NCBI GenBank assembly: GCA_965237785.1
Contig: OZ250159.1
Location: 3,658,001 to 3,722,000 of the forward strand
Source of the DNA: UBA6522 sp965237785
Lineage (GTDB): Bacteria > Pseudomonadota > Gammaproteobacteria > Steroidobacterales > Rariloculaceae
Reading direction: 5' to 3'
Length of the DNA: 64,000 bases
In this document: positions 8,376 to 16,724 of the stretch, in pieces
How the letters are laid out: the number at the start of each line of letters is the position of its first letter
Numbering within the stretch: position 1 is the first letter of the stretch
The notes under the pieces: model-generated
What the model was told of the DNA's origin: nothing
Seen by the model: the letters and a program-made list of their open reading frames with translations, nothing else
Database searches by the model: none
Program-made: the position numbers and the translations under genes

Positions 8376-8825
8376 TTACCCGTCACCTGGCAGCGAAACG
8401 CGCTTTGTCCAACGCATCGGCACGTAGCAATAACCGATGTCGGCGCAACCCTGAAGTTCAAGCTGAATTTCCAATTCGGTCACGGCGCTTGACCGTGTAT
8501 AGGGAATCCGGATCTGCAAATCGCCCCGGTAGACTTCCACGGCGCCGAAGAACTCGTCCTCGTGGGCCTGTCCCTCCGGAAGCCCGGGTATGCCCAGCGT
8601 GACCCCGCTGGTCAGGCTCTCAAAGCCGAACCGATGCCGATACAGATAGTAGCCCTCGGGAAGCTGGAAGCTCACCGTGACCGCGTCGGATTCGGCAGCC
8701 GCAATGTAGGGGAACGCTTCCTCGGCAGGCAGGGGTTCAAGCGACTGGGCCATCGTCAGGGTGGCAGCTGCAAGTACCGCAATTATCGAGAGCCAGGCAG
8801 CCGTCGGTATGGCAAGTCGTTTCAC
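8376..8825 (-). CDS. Stand-alone DsbD N-terminal (alpha) domain protein
   Basis: 149 residues: a signal peptide (IIAVLAAATLTMAQS) and one immunoglobulin-like domain. The redox motif QGCADIGYCYVP matches the C-A-D-x-G-x-C-Y pair of DsbD's N-terminal domain. Full DsbD (about 580 residues) would continue into eight membrane helices and a C-terminal thioredoxin domain; here the ORF stops after the alpha domain and a TlpA-like thioredoxin gene follows. The position between cutA and aroQ is where Pseudomonas carries full dsbD (dipZ). Confidence 0.87.
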   Translation of the reverse strand: MKRLAIPTAAWLSIIAVLAAATLTMAQSLEPLPAEEAFPYIAAAESDAVTVSFQLPEGYYLYRHRFGFESLTSGVTLGIPGLPEGQAHEDEFFGAVEVYRGDLQIRIPYTRSSAVTELEIQLELQGCADIGYCYVPMRWTKRVSLPGDG

Positions 8826-8838
8826 GCGCAGGGCTCTC

Positions 8839-9159
8839 CTATGACACCGAGTCCGTCAGCCAGCCAAGGTAGGCCGGCGATCCCTTGATAATGGGAATGG
8901 CGATGAGTTCCGGCACATCGTAGCTCGATCGCCGGGTGATCGCCTCCTGCAAGTCGTCGAATCGCGCTTCGGTGGTCTTGATAAGCAGCAAGGTCTCGCG
9001 ATCGCGATTCAGTTGGGACTCCCATCGATAGGTCGACATCACTCCGTCCAAGCGGTTGACGCAGGCGGCGAGCCGCTCTTCCACCAGCGCCGCGGCGAGT
9101 TCGTCTGCCTCCCGCGCGTTGGCGCAGGTCGTCAATACCAGGAGCGCGGGAGCGTTCAT
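8839..9159 (-). CDS. cutA: Divalent-cation tolerance protein CutA
   Basis: 106 residues, normal for the trimeric CutA1 family, whose exact role is uncertain (copper tolerance in E. coli). Conserved features are VLTTCANAREADELAAALVE, RLAACVN, the YRWE segment, LLLIKTT and the C-terminal YDVPELIAIPI...YLGWL. It starts the cutA / DsbD-alpha / TlpA-like gene run and is divergent from groESL. Confidence 0.94.
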   Translation of the reverse strand: MNAPALLVLTTCANAREADELAAALVEERLAACVNRLDGVMSTYRWESQLNRDRETLLLIKTTEARFDDLQEAITRRSSYDVPELIAIPIIKGSPAYLGWLTDSVS

Positions 9160-9241
9160 TGCCGGGACATTTCACCGTTGAGACTTGAAGCATAGCGGCA
9201 CCGCATGCCGGTGTCATGGGCCGATCAACACTTGGAATCGG

Positions 9242-9279
9242 CTACTTTGCCAAAGCGGGAGACTTTTTCCGCAAAGTAG
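9242..9279. repeat. Perfect 9-bp inverted repeat upstream of groESL
   Basis: CTACTTTGC (9242-9250) is followed 20 bases later by its exact complement GCAAAGTAG (9271-9279). It lies between the divergent cutA start and the groES promoter, about 12 bases before the -35 box. It could be an operator or a hairpin; its function is unknown. Confidence 0.5.
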
Positions 9280-9290
9280 TGCCTTCAGCC

Positions 9291-9319
9291 CTTGAATTCC
9301 TGCGAACCGCCCCTATCAT
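9291..9319 (+). promoter_or_regulatory. groESL promoter (sigma-32-like overlapping sigma-70-like)
   Basis: CTTGAA (9291-9296), a 13-base gap, then CCCCTAT (9310-9316) resembles a heat-shock promoter. The same DNA also reads as TTGAAT (9292-9297), a 16-base spacer and TATCAT (9314-9319) for the vegetative sigma factor. It is immediately followed by CIRCE. Confidence 0.7.
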
Positions 9320-9345
9320 TAGCACTCGATTCGGTCGAGTGCTAA
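9319..9345 (+). promoter_or_regulatory. CIRCE operator (HrcA-binding site)
   Basis: Exact consensus inverted repeat TTAGCACTC-N9-GAGTGCTAA. It starts at the last base of the predicted -10 box, so HrcA bound here would block groESL transcription. An hrcA gene is therefore expected elsewhere in the genome. Confidence 0.97.
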
Positions 9346-9411
9346 CAACATGATCGGCTGAGTGTGTATTTCGATAACCAAGCCAATGATTTATCAAAGG
9401 GAGACCCATCA

Positions 9412-9702
9412 ATGAAGATACGTCCCTTACACGATCGCGTCGTCATCCGGCGCACCGAGGAAGAGCGGACCTCCCCTGGAGGCATCGTCATCCCGGACGC
9501 CGCGGCCGAAAAGCCCATCAAGGGCGAAGTACTTGCCGTCGGTAACGGAAAACTGCTTGAAAACGGAGACATCCGGCCGCTCGACCTGAAGGTGGGCGAC
9601 CAGGTCCTGTTCGGAAAGTATTCCGGAACCGAAGTCAAGGTGGACGGCGAGGAAGTGCTGGTCATGCGTGAAGACGACATCATGGCCGTGATCGAGGGCT
9701 GA
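9412..9702 (+). CDS. groES: Co-chaperonin GroES
   Basis: 96-residue heptameric lid of the GroEL chamber. It begins MKIRPLHDRVVIRR, and the mobile loop region is EERTSPGGIVIPDAA. The ATG at 9412 is preceded by AAAGGGAG. Expression is under the CIRCE/heat-shock promoter, and groEL follows after 45 bases. Confidence 0.98.
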   Translation: MKIRPLHDRVVIRRTEEERTSPGGIVIPDAAAEKPIKGEVLAVGNGKLLENGDIRPLDLKVGDQVLFGKYSGTEVKVDGEEVLVMREDDIMAVIEG

Positions 9703-9747
9703 TGCCCTGCCGCATCGTTTTATCAGGAATTTCATAGGAGACATGAA

Positions 9748-11385
9748 ATGGCGAAAGAAGTGAGATTTGGCGATGAGGCACGCCAACGGATGCTCAAGGG
9801 CGTCAACATGCTGGCCAACGCCGTCAAGGTCACCCTGGGCCCGAAGGGCCGCAACGTCGTGGTGGAAAAGAGCTTTGGCGCTCCCACTGTGACCAAGGAC
9901 GGGGTGTCGGTGGCGAAGGAGATCGAGCTTGAGGACAGGTTCGAGAACATGGGGGTCCAGATGGTCAAGGAAGTGGCCTCGCAGACCTCCGATGCCGCCG
10001 GCGACGGCACCACTACCGCCACGGTGCTGGCACAGGCCGTGTTGCGGGAAGGGCTCAAGGCGGTTGCCGCGGGCTTCAATCCCATGGATCTGAAGCGCGG
10101 TGTGGACAAGGCCTCCGTGGCGCTGGTCGGGGAACTCAAAACCCTCTCCCAGCCCTGTGAGGACGACAAGTCCATCGCCCAGGTGGGAACGATCTCGGCG
10201 AACGCCGATGAGGAGATCGGAACCATCATTGCCGAGGCCATGAACAAGGTGGGCAAGGAAGGCGTGATCACGGTGGAGGAAGGCTCGGCCCTGGCCAACG
10301 AGTTGGAAGTGGTCGAAGGCATGCAGTTTGACCGCGGCTACCTCTCGCCGTACTTCATCAACGATCAGCAGAGTCAGGGGGCGCAGTTGGAAAATCCTTT
10401 CGTGCTCATACACGACAAGAAAATTTCCAATATCCGCGATCTTCTGCCGTTGCTCGAAAACGTGGCCAAGTCCAGCCGCCCGCTGCTCATCATTGCCGAG
10501 GATGTGGAGGGCGAGGCCCTGGCAACGTTGGTGGTCAACAACATCCGCGGCATCGTCAAGGTTGCGGCGGTGAAAGCCCCGGGCTTCGGCGACCGGCGCA
10601 AGGCCATGCTCCAGGACATCGCCATCCTCACCGGCGGCCAGGTCATCTCCGAGGAAGTCGGACTGTCGCTGGAGAAGGCGAGCCTCGGGGATCTTGGCGA
10701 GGCCAAGAAGATCCAGGTCAGCAAGGAAAACACCACGATCATCGACGGCGCGGGCGGCGGCGCTGAGATCAAGGGTCGCGTCGACCAGATCAACAAGGAG
10801 ATCGAGGAGTCCTCGTCCGATTACGATCGCGAAAAACTGCAGGAGCGGGTGGCCAAGCTCGCCGGCGGCGTGGCCGTGATCAAGGTCGGTGCGGCCACCG
10901 AGATCGAGATGAAGGAGAAGAAGGCGCGAGTCGAGGACGCACTCCATTCCACCCGGGCAGCGGTGGAAGAAGGCGTCGTCCCTGGGGGCGGCGTGGCGTT
11001 CATTCGCGCGTTGTCGGCATTCGAAAATCTGGAAGGCGATAACGACGACCAGAACGTCGGCATCAACATCCTGCGCCGTGCCATCGAGGAGCCGTTGCGG
11101 CAGATCGTCGCCAATGCCGGTGAGGACGCCTCCGTGGTGCTTAACGAAGTTGCCGCGGGCGAGGGGAACTACGGTTTCAATGCGGCCACGGGCGTATACG
11201 GGAACATGGTCGAGATGGGGATCATCGATCCCACCAAGGTCACGCGGCTGGCGTTGCAAAATGCCAGTTCCGTGGCGGGTCTGCTGCTCACCACCGAGGC
11301 CATGGTTGCGGAGTTGCCCAAGGACGATCCACCTGGGCCGGGCCCCGACATGGGCGGCATGGGCGGCATGGGCGGAATGATGTAG
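9748..11385 (+). CDS. groEL: Chaperonin GroEL
   Basis: 545-residue, 60-kDa chaperonin. Hallmarks are VTLGPKGRNVV, the ATP-binding DAAGDGTTTATVLAQ, the apical-domain sequence GFGDRRKAML, and a C-terminal Gly-Gly-Met repeat tail. AGGAG lies before the ATG. It is the second gene of the heat-shock operon and ends at a strong intrinsic terminator. Confidence 0.98.
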   Translation: MAKEVRFGDEARQRMLKGVNMLANAVKVTLGPKGRNVVVEKSFGAPTVTKDGVSVAKEIELEDRFENMGVQMVKEVASQTSDAAGDGTTTATVLAQAVLREGLKAVAAGFNPMDLKRGVDKASVALVGELKTLSQPCEDDKSIAQVGTISANADEEIGTIIAEAMNKVGKEGVITVEEGSALANELEVVEGMQFDRGYLSPYFINDQQSQGAQLENPFVLIHDKKISNIRDLLPLLENVAKSSRPLLIIAEDVEGEALATLVVNNIRGIVKVAAVKAPGFGDRRKAMLQDIAILTGGQVISEEVGLSLEKASLGDLGEAKKIQVSKENTTIIDGAGGGAEIKGRVDQINKEIEESSSDYDREKLQERVAKLAGGVAVIKVGAATEIEMKEKKARVEDALHSTRAAVEEGVVPGGGVAFIRALSAFENLEGDNDDQNVGINILRRAIEEPLRQIVANAGEDASVVLNEVAAGEGNYGFNAATGVYGNMVEMGIIDPTKVTRLALQNASSVAGLLLTTEAMVAELPKDDPPGPGPDMGGMGGMGGMM

Positions 11386-11410
11386 GTTCGTGCCGCTTCG
11401 GCCGACCGGA

Positions 11411-11436
11411 AAAGCCCCGCCTCGGCGGGGTTTTTT
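11411..11436 (+). terminator. Rho-independent terminator of groESL
   Basis: Stem CCCCGC/GCGGGG (11415-11420, 11425-11430) around the tetraloop CTCG, preceded by A residues and followed by six T residues. It begins about 25 bases after the groEL stop. Confidence 0.93.
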
Positions 11437-11508
11437 CTAATCTGTTCGGGAATCGATCCTGGGAGATGATGGTAGAGTGCAGGCCTTGCACGTAGCTCCT
11501 CCAGTCCC

Positions 11509-14349
11509 GTGAACCTGACCGCGCCGCCCGATCTGCCATCCTCGCTCGAAGACCGCTGGCGCCGTGTGGAGGCACGGTTGCGGACGCTGCCAGCTGGTGT
11601 TTTCGAGCCGTATCCCCGTGCGGCGGCAACGGTTGCAAGGGTGGCGGTGTGCAGCGACTTCGTGCTGAATACGTTGCTCCGGCAACCCGAGTCGCTGCTC
11701 AGTCGTCTGGCCGATGACGAACCCTTGTCCGGGGAACGGTTGCGTTGCCGGTTCCGGCTGGGAAAATGCTCTGAAGCCGAGGCGCTGTCGGCTCTGCGGC
11801 GTTGCCGTCACGTGGAAATGGCGCGGATCGCGTGGCGAGACCTGGCGGGGTGGTCGAGTATCGAAACCAACCTCGCGGATTTGTCGCTGCTCGCCGATGG
11901 CGCGATCCGGTCGGCCCAGGACTATGCCGCGCGCGAGTTGGCGCCGCGGTTTGGCCGGCCGGTCGACGCGGCCGGTGAGCCCGAGTCGCTGCTCATTCTG
12001 GCCATGGGCAAGCTCGGCGGCAGCGAACTCAATTTTTCGTCCGATGTGGATCTGGTGCTGCTCTATCCGGATTCGGTTGCCTTCGAAGATCATCCCGACA
12101 CCCGCCCGGAGGTGTACTACCGCCGATTGGCCCAATTGATGATCAAACTGTTGGATCAGGTCACGGCAGACGGGCTGGCGTTCCGCGTCGACACGCGCTT
12201 GCGTCCCTTCGGGTCGAGTGGCCCCTTGGCGGTGAGCGTGTCGGCGCTGGAGAGCTACCTTATTCGCCATGGCCGCGATTGGGAGCGTTACGCCTATCAG
12301 AAGGCCCGGCTGATCACCGGCCGGCGCCATGTCGCCGACCTGTTCGACGAGATCCTGATCCCCTTTGTCTACCGCCGTTATGTGGACTACGGCGTGTTTC
12401 GCGCGCTGCGCCAGATGAAGGCCCTGATCGCCCAGGAAGTGGCGCGCCGAAACCTGGCGGACAACGTCAAGCTTGGTCCCGGGGGCATACGCGAGATCGA
12501 ATTCATCGTGCAAGCCTTCCAAATGGTTCGTGGCGGCCAGAGCCCGGCGCTGCGGGCTGTTTCGCTACTCCCGGCGTTGGAGCGGCTTGGGTCCATGGGC
12601 CTGCTGGAGTCGGACGCGGTTGCGGATTTGGGCGGCGCCTACCGGTTCCTGCGAACCCTGGAGAATCGGCTGCAGGCTAAGGAGGACCAGCAGACGCACA
12701 GCCTGCCGGCGGACGCCGGTGCCCGCGCAGGGCTAGCGTACGCCATGGGGATGTCCGGCTGGATGGAGCTCGACGCGGAGCTCGGCCGCCAACGGCGACT
12801 CGTGGAGACGGAGTTCGAGCGTCTGGCTTTCGAGGAGCGGGGAGAAACACGCCGCGAAGAACAGGAGGCGGACCGATGGGTCGCGGCGTGGGAACGCGCG
12901 GACATGGGCGAGGTTCTCGGTGAGACCGGGCTGCGGGAGGCTGACGCGGTGGCCGAGGCGTTGAACGCGTTGCGCAAGGGAAACATGTACCGGCGCATGG
13001 ACGAGATTTCGCGGCAACGCCTGGCGGACGTCGTTGCGCGCCTCATGCCGCGCTTGAGCCGCTACGACAATCCGTCATGGGTCGTGAGCCGGCTGGTGCC
13101 GCTGTTGCGAGCCGTCGCGCGGCGCAGCGCCTACCTGGCCTTGCTCAGCGAAAACCCGCCGGCCATGGAAAGGCTGCTGACCCTGGCGGAACGCAGCGAA
13201 TTCCTGGTTCTCCTCGTCGCCGAGTATCCGCGGTTGCTGGACGAGTTGCTGGACGAGCGGGTGTTCAAGGCCGCTCCGAGCCGGTTGGAACTGGAACAGG
13301 AACTGGAGCGCAGCATCCACATTCGTGGCGCCGAAGACCTGGAATCGAAGCTCGAGGTGATGCGCACATTTCAACTCGGCGCCAATTTCCGGATCGCCGT
13401 GGCGGATCGATTGGGCCACCTTCCGTTGATGCGAGTGAGTGACCGGCTCACCGATACCGCGGAACTAATACTGCAGTATGCGCTCGATGTCGCCTATTCG
13501 GAGCTGATCGAGCGCTATGGCGAACCGATGGTCGGCGAAGACACCGCACAGGCCGGTTTTGCCATCATCGGGTACGGCAAACTCGGCGGGTTGGAACTGA
13601 GCTATGGATCCGACCTCGACCTGATCTTCCTGCACGAGTCGAGCGGACGCCCGGAACGAACGGCAGGGCCGCAGTCGTTGGATAATCGAGTGTTCTTTGT
13701 CAGGCTGGCGCAACGACTGATCCACTTTCTGAGCATTCAGACCCGCTCCGGGCGCCTCTACGAAGTGGATACGAGGCTGCGGCCCAATGGCCAGTCGGGG
13801 CCGCTGGTATCGAGCATGTCGGCATTCAACTCATACCAGAGGAAAAAGGCCTGGGTCTGGGAACATCAGGCGCTGCTGCGCAGCCGCGCCGTGGCGGGTG
13901 CGCCGAGCGTGATGGAAGACTTTGAGCGGACGCGGCGCGATGTGCTGATCAACCACGTCAACCGGGACGCCCTGAAACAAGAGATCGTCAGGATGCGCGG
14001 GCGGATGCGAGCCGAGCTTTCCCGCGGCGGGCGCGGCGAATTCGATCTCAAGCAGGATGCCGGCGGAATCGCGGATGTCGAATTCATCACCGACTATTGG
14101 GTGCTTTCGCAATCGAAAGAGTTTCCGGACCTGGTGGAGTATCCCGACAAGGTCCGCCAACTGGAGGCATTGGTGGAACACGGCTTGATCTCCTCCCGGC
14201 GCGCCTACCGCATGCGGACGATCTATCTGGCCCTGCGGGGCAGCGCCCACGAATTGGCGTTGATCGAAGGCGGGCGCGTAGTGCCCTCCAGCGCCTTCGA
14301 CGAGGAACGCACGTGGGTTCGCAACCTCTGGAAGGACGTATTCGACTAA
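11509..14349 (+). CDS. glnE: Glutamine synthetase adenylyltransferase/adenylyl-removing enzyme
   Basis: 946 residues, family-normal. It adenylylates or deadenylylates glutamine synthetase under PII control. Two nucleotidyltransferase domains are visible: the N-terminal one has GSELNFSSDVDLVLLYPD near residue 170, and the C-terminal one has GGLELSYGSDLDLIFL near 700. Each is followed by its helical domain, and DTRLRP occurs in both. The GTG start at 11509 has only a weak upstream site. It probably has its own promoter after the groESL terminator. Confidence 0.96.
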   Translation: MNLTAPPDLPSSLEDRWRRVEARLRTLPAGVFEPYPRAAATVARVAVCSDFVLNTLLRQPESLLSRLADDEPLSGERLRCRFRLGKCSEAEALSALRRCRHVEMARIAWRDLAGWSSIETNLADLSLLADGAIRSAQDYAARELAPRFGRPVDAAGEPESLLILAMGKLGGSELNFSSDVDLVLLYPDSVAFEDHPDTRPEVYYRRLAQLMIKLLDQVTADGLAFRVDTRLRPFGSSGPLAVSVSALESYLIRHGRDWERYAYQKARLITGRRHVADLFDEILIPFVYRRYVDYGVFRALRQMKALIAQEVARRNLADNVKLGPGGIREIEFIVQAFQMVRGGQSPALRAVSLLPALERLGSMGLLESDAVADLGGAYRFLRTLENRLQAKEDQQTHSLPADAGARAGLAYAMGMSGWMELDAELGRQRRLVETEFERLAFEERGETRREEQEADRWVAAWERADMGEVLGETGLREADAVAEALNALRKGNMYRRMDEISRQRLADVVARLMPRLSRYDNPSWVVSRLVPLLRAVARRSAYLALLSENPPAMERLLTLAERSEFLVLLVAEYPRLLDELLDERVFKAAPSRLELEQELERSIHIRGAEDLESKLEVMRTFQLGANFRIAVADRLGHLPLMRVSDRLTDTAELILQYALDVAYSELIERYGEPMVGEDTAQAGFAIIGYGKLGGLELSYGSDLDLIFLHESSGRPERTAGPQSLDNRVFFVRLAQRLIHFLSIQTRSGRLYEVDTRLRPNGQSGPLVSSMSAFNSYQRKKAWVWEHQALLRSRAVAGAPSVMEDFERTRRDVLINHVNRDALKQEIVRMRGRMRAELSRGGRGEFDLKQDAGGIADVEFITDYWVLSQSKEFPDLVEYPDKVRQLEALVEHGLISSRRAYRMRTIYLALRGSAHELALIEGGRVVPSSAFDEERTWVRNLWKDVFD

Positions 14350-14390
14350 GCGGAATTCCTCACTGATTTTCAAGGAATCCGGACCGGTAC

Positions 14391-14423
14391 CCGTGGCGGA
14401 AGATCGGTGAGGTATTCGGACGG
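14391..14423 (+). repeat. Interspersed repeat, copy G
   Basis: Reads GTGGCGGAAGATCGGTGAGG then TATTCGGACGGG. It shares its left arm with copy D2 (GTGGCGG) and its core with copies E, F and H. It is intergenic, 42 bases after glnE and just before a TATAAT box at 14430-14435. Confidence 0.6.
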
Positions 14424-14496
14424 GTCGAGTATAATCGGCGCCTCGGAAAGTCGGGACGCAGCTGTGCGCTTACGTTCGGGAAGAGTGGAAGAAACC

Positions 14497-14679
14497 TTGA
14501 AGCCGGCGAACGCGGAGCCGCGGGTGTCCGTGACCGCCGAACAGTTGCCGCTGCACTGCCCGCTGCCGGATGCGTATCTTTGGAATTCCCATCCGAAGGT
14601 CTTTCTGCCGATCGAAGCGACCGGCACGGCTATCTGCCCCTACTGCGGTACTCGCTACAGTCTAGCCGCCGAGTCCTGA
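14497..14679 (+). CDS. Small zinc-finger domain protein (zf-CHCC family)
   Basis: 60 residues from a TTG start. The Cys/His set typical of the family is present: LPLHCPLP, NSHPKVFLPIE and CPYCGTRY. This family is common next to LPS genes in proteobacteria and is related to the zinc domain of NDUFS6; its function in bacteria is unknown. The TTG at 14497 gives the usual length, and a TATAAT hexamer at 14430-14435 would place transcription start just upstream. GTG codons at 14464 and 14485 are alternatives. hldD follows four bases later. Confidence 0.8.
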   Translation: MKPANAEPRVSVTAEQLPLHCPLPDAYLWNSHPKVFLPIEATGTAICPYCGTRYSLAAES

Positions 14680-14683
14680 TCCC

Positions 14684-15649
14684 ATGATCATCGTCACCGG
14701 GGCCGCTGGATTTGTGGGCAGCAATCTCGTGCGCGGGCTCAACCGTGCCGGAGAGCGGGACATACTCGCCGTGGACGATCTCAGCGACGGCCGCAAATTC
14801 AGCAATCTGGCGGACTGCGCGATCGCCGACTATTGGGACAAGGATCGGTTGCTCGAACGTCTTCGAACGGGCCTGGGGTTCGTTCCCCGGCACGTCTACC
14901 ACCAGGGCGCCTGTGCGGTCACCAGGGAATGGGATGGCCGCTACATGATGGAAAACAACTACCGGTATTCCACGGAGCTGTTCGAGTTCTGCCGCGCAAA
15001 ACGCGTGCCCCTCATCTACGCCTCCTCCGCGTCCGTGTACGGAGCGGGCGATAGTTTCGTGGAAGAAGCCGGCAAGGAGTGGCCGTTGAACGTCTATGGT
15101 TATTCCAAGCTGTTGTTCGACCGCTACGTCCGGCGGCGGCTGCGCGGCGCCAGATCCCAGGTTGTGGGATTGCGGTACTTCAATGTCTACGGACCCCGGG
15201 AAGCACACAAGGGTTCCATGGCCAGCGTCGTCTACCATCTGCACCGGCAGGTTCAGAGAGACGGCGAGGCACGGCTGTTCCAGGGTAGCGGCGGTTACGC
15301 TGACGGCGAACAGTTGCGTGACTTCGTCTATGTGGATGACGTGGTTGAGGTCAATCTGTGGTTCCGGCGGCACGCGGAACACTCCGGAATCTTCAACGTC
15401 GGCACGGGTCGGGCGGCCAGCTTCAACGAGTTGGGCGATGCCGTCATCCGCTGGCACGGCGTGGGCCGCAAGCGCTACATTCCCATCCCCGGGGACCTGG
15501 AGCGCGCCTACCAGAGCTACACGCAGGCGGACATTTCCAAGCTGCGCGGCGCGGGCTACGATCGTCCCTTCATGAGCATAGGGGAAGGGGTGGAGACGTA
15601 TCTGGATTTCCTCGGGGCAACCGATACTGAAAGCGTTGACCGACGGTAG
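14684..15649 (+). CDS. hldD: ADP-L-glycero-D-manno-heptose-6-epimerase
   Basis: 321-residue short-chain dehydrogenase-type epimerase that makes the heptose precursor of the LPS inner core. The Rossmann motif GAAGFVGSNLVRGL starts at residue 6. The HldD-specific YHQGACAVTREWDG and the catalytic YGYSK are present. The length matches RfaD (about 310). It overlaps or abuts waaF and precedes kdkA, forming an inner-core operon. Confidence 0.94.
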   Translation: MIIVTGAAGFVGSNLVRGLNRAGERDILAVDDLSDGRKFSNLADCAIADYWDKDRLLERLRTGLGFVPRHVYHQGACAVTREWDGRYMMENNYRYSTELFEFCRAKRVPLIYASSASVYGAGDSFVEEAGKEWPLNVYGYSKLLFDRYVRRRLRGARSQVVGLRYFNVYGPREAHKGSMASVVYHLHRQVQRDGEARLFQGSGGYADGEQLRDFVYVDDVVEVNLWFRRHAEHSGIFNVGTGRAASFNELGDAVIRWHGVGRKRYIPIPGDLERAYQSYTQADISKLRGAGYDRPFMSIGEGVETYLDFLGATDTESVDRR

Positions 15650-15650
15650 C

Positions 15651-16724
15651 GTGCTCATCGTTGGCCCGGCGTGGGTCGGCGATATGGTCATGGCGCAATC
15701 GCTGTACATGCTATTGCTCGATCGCGATCCTGAGCTGCGAATTGACGTCGTCGCGCCGTCCTGGTCCAGGCCGCTGTTGGCGCGGATGCCCGAGGTCGCC
15801 CGAGCGATGGAGCTTGCCGCCGGCCACGGTGAAGCCGGCCTCGGCGCACGCTGGAAGCTGGGGCGCAGTCTGCGGGGCGAGGGCTATCGACAGGCGATCG
15901 TGCTGCCGAGATCGCTGAAGGCCTCACTGGTACCCTGTTTCGCCGCCGTGCGGGTGCGTACCGGGTTCCGCGGCGAGTGGCGCTTCGGGCTGATCAACGA
16001 CATGCGCCCATTCGATCCCGGGCGGTTGGACCAGACCGTGAAACGATTCAATGCGCTGGGCTTGCGCCCCGACGAGCACGAACTGCCACCGCCACCGCCG
16101 CCATCGCTGCGCATCGATCCGGACAACCAGCGTTCGACTGCGCGGCGGCTGGGGCTGAAGTTGTCCACCGATGCGGTGGCGGTCATGCCGGGCGCGGAGT
16201 ACGGACCCGCGAAGCGCTGGCCGGCGGCGCGCTACGGCGAATTGGCCGCGCGGCTGGCGGGCGCCGGAGTGCAGGTATGGATCCTCGGTTCCGCGGCGGA
16301 ACGCGAGCGGGGCAATGCGGTAAGTACGGCGGCGAACCATGCCAACGTGGTCAATCTTTGCGGCGAGACCAGTCTGGCGGACGTGATCGATCTCCTTGGG
16401 GCCGCGAAGGTCGCGGTGACCAACGATTCGGGCCTCATGCACATTGCGGCCGCGGTGGATACGTATGTAATCGGCCTTTACGGATCGTCGTCGCCGCGTT
16501 TTACGCCCCCGCTGACGAGCCGGGCGGATATTTTCTACGAGGACCTGGACTGCAGCCCCTGTTTCCAGCGCGAGTGCCCGCTGGGGCATTTTCGTTGCAT
16601 GACCGGGATATCGGTGGATGCAGTCATGGGCGCCGCAGCGACCGCCCTGGCGACCGCGCCGCGGGCGGACGCGAGTGGCCGCGAGGCTATACCGGAATCG
16701 GTAACGGATGGTCGAAATGGTTGA
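15651..16724 (+). CDS. waaF: ADP-heptose:LPS heptosyltransferase II
   Basis: GT9-family glycosyltransferase that adds the second heptose to the LPS inner core at the inner membrane. The family start LIVGPAWVGDMVMAQSLY is obvious. The C-terminal half has GAEYGPAKRWP, the NLCGETSL...LLGAAKVAVTNDSGLMHIAAA donor-site motif and LYGSSSPRFTPPL. A GTG at 15651, one base after the hldD stop, is chosen; a TTG at 15636 would overlap hldD by 14 bases. A run of six prolines near residue 150 is unusual. Confidence 0.93.
   Translation: MLIVGPAWVGDMVMAQSLYMLLLDRDPELRIDVVAPSWSRPLLARMPEVARAMELAAGHGEAGLGARWKLGRSLRGEGYRQAIVLPRSLKASLVPCFAAVRVRTGFRGEWRFGLINDMRPFDPGRLDQTVKRFNALGLRPDEHELPPPPPPSLRIDPDNQRSTARRLGLKLSTDAVAVMPGAEYGPAKRWPAARYGELAARLAGAGVQVWILGSAAERERGNAVSTAANHANVVNLCGETSLADVIDLLGAAKVAVTNDSGLMHIAAAVDTYVIGLYGSSSPRFTPPLTSRADIFYEDLDCSPCFQRECPLGHFRCMTGISVDAVMGAAATALATAPRADASGREAIPESVTDGRNG

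Noticed and set aside
9427..11259. A 610-codon open frame on the strand opposite groES/groEL
   Set aside because: GC-rich codon bias keeps the antisense frame open; no ribosome site or family likeness, and both sense genes are certain.
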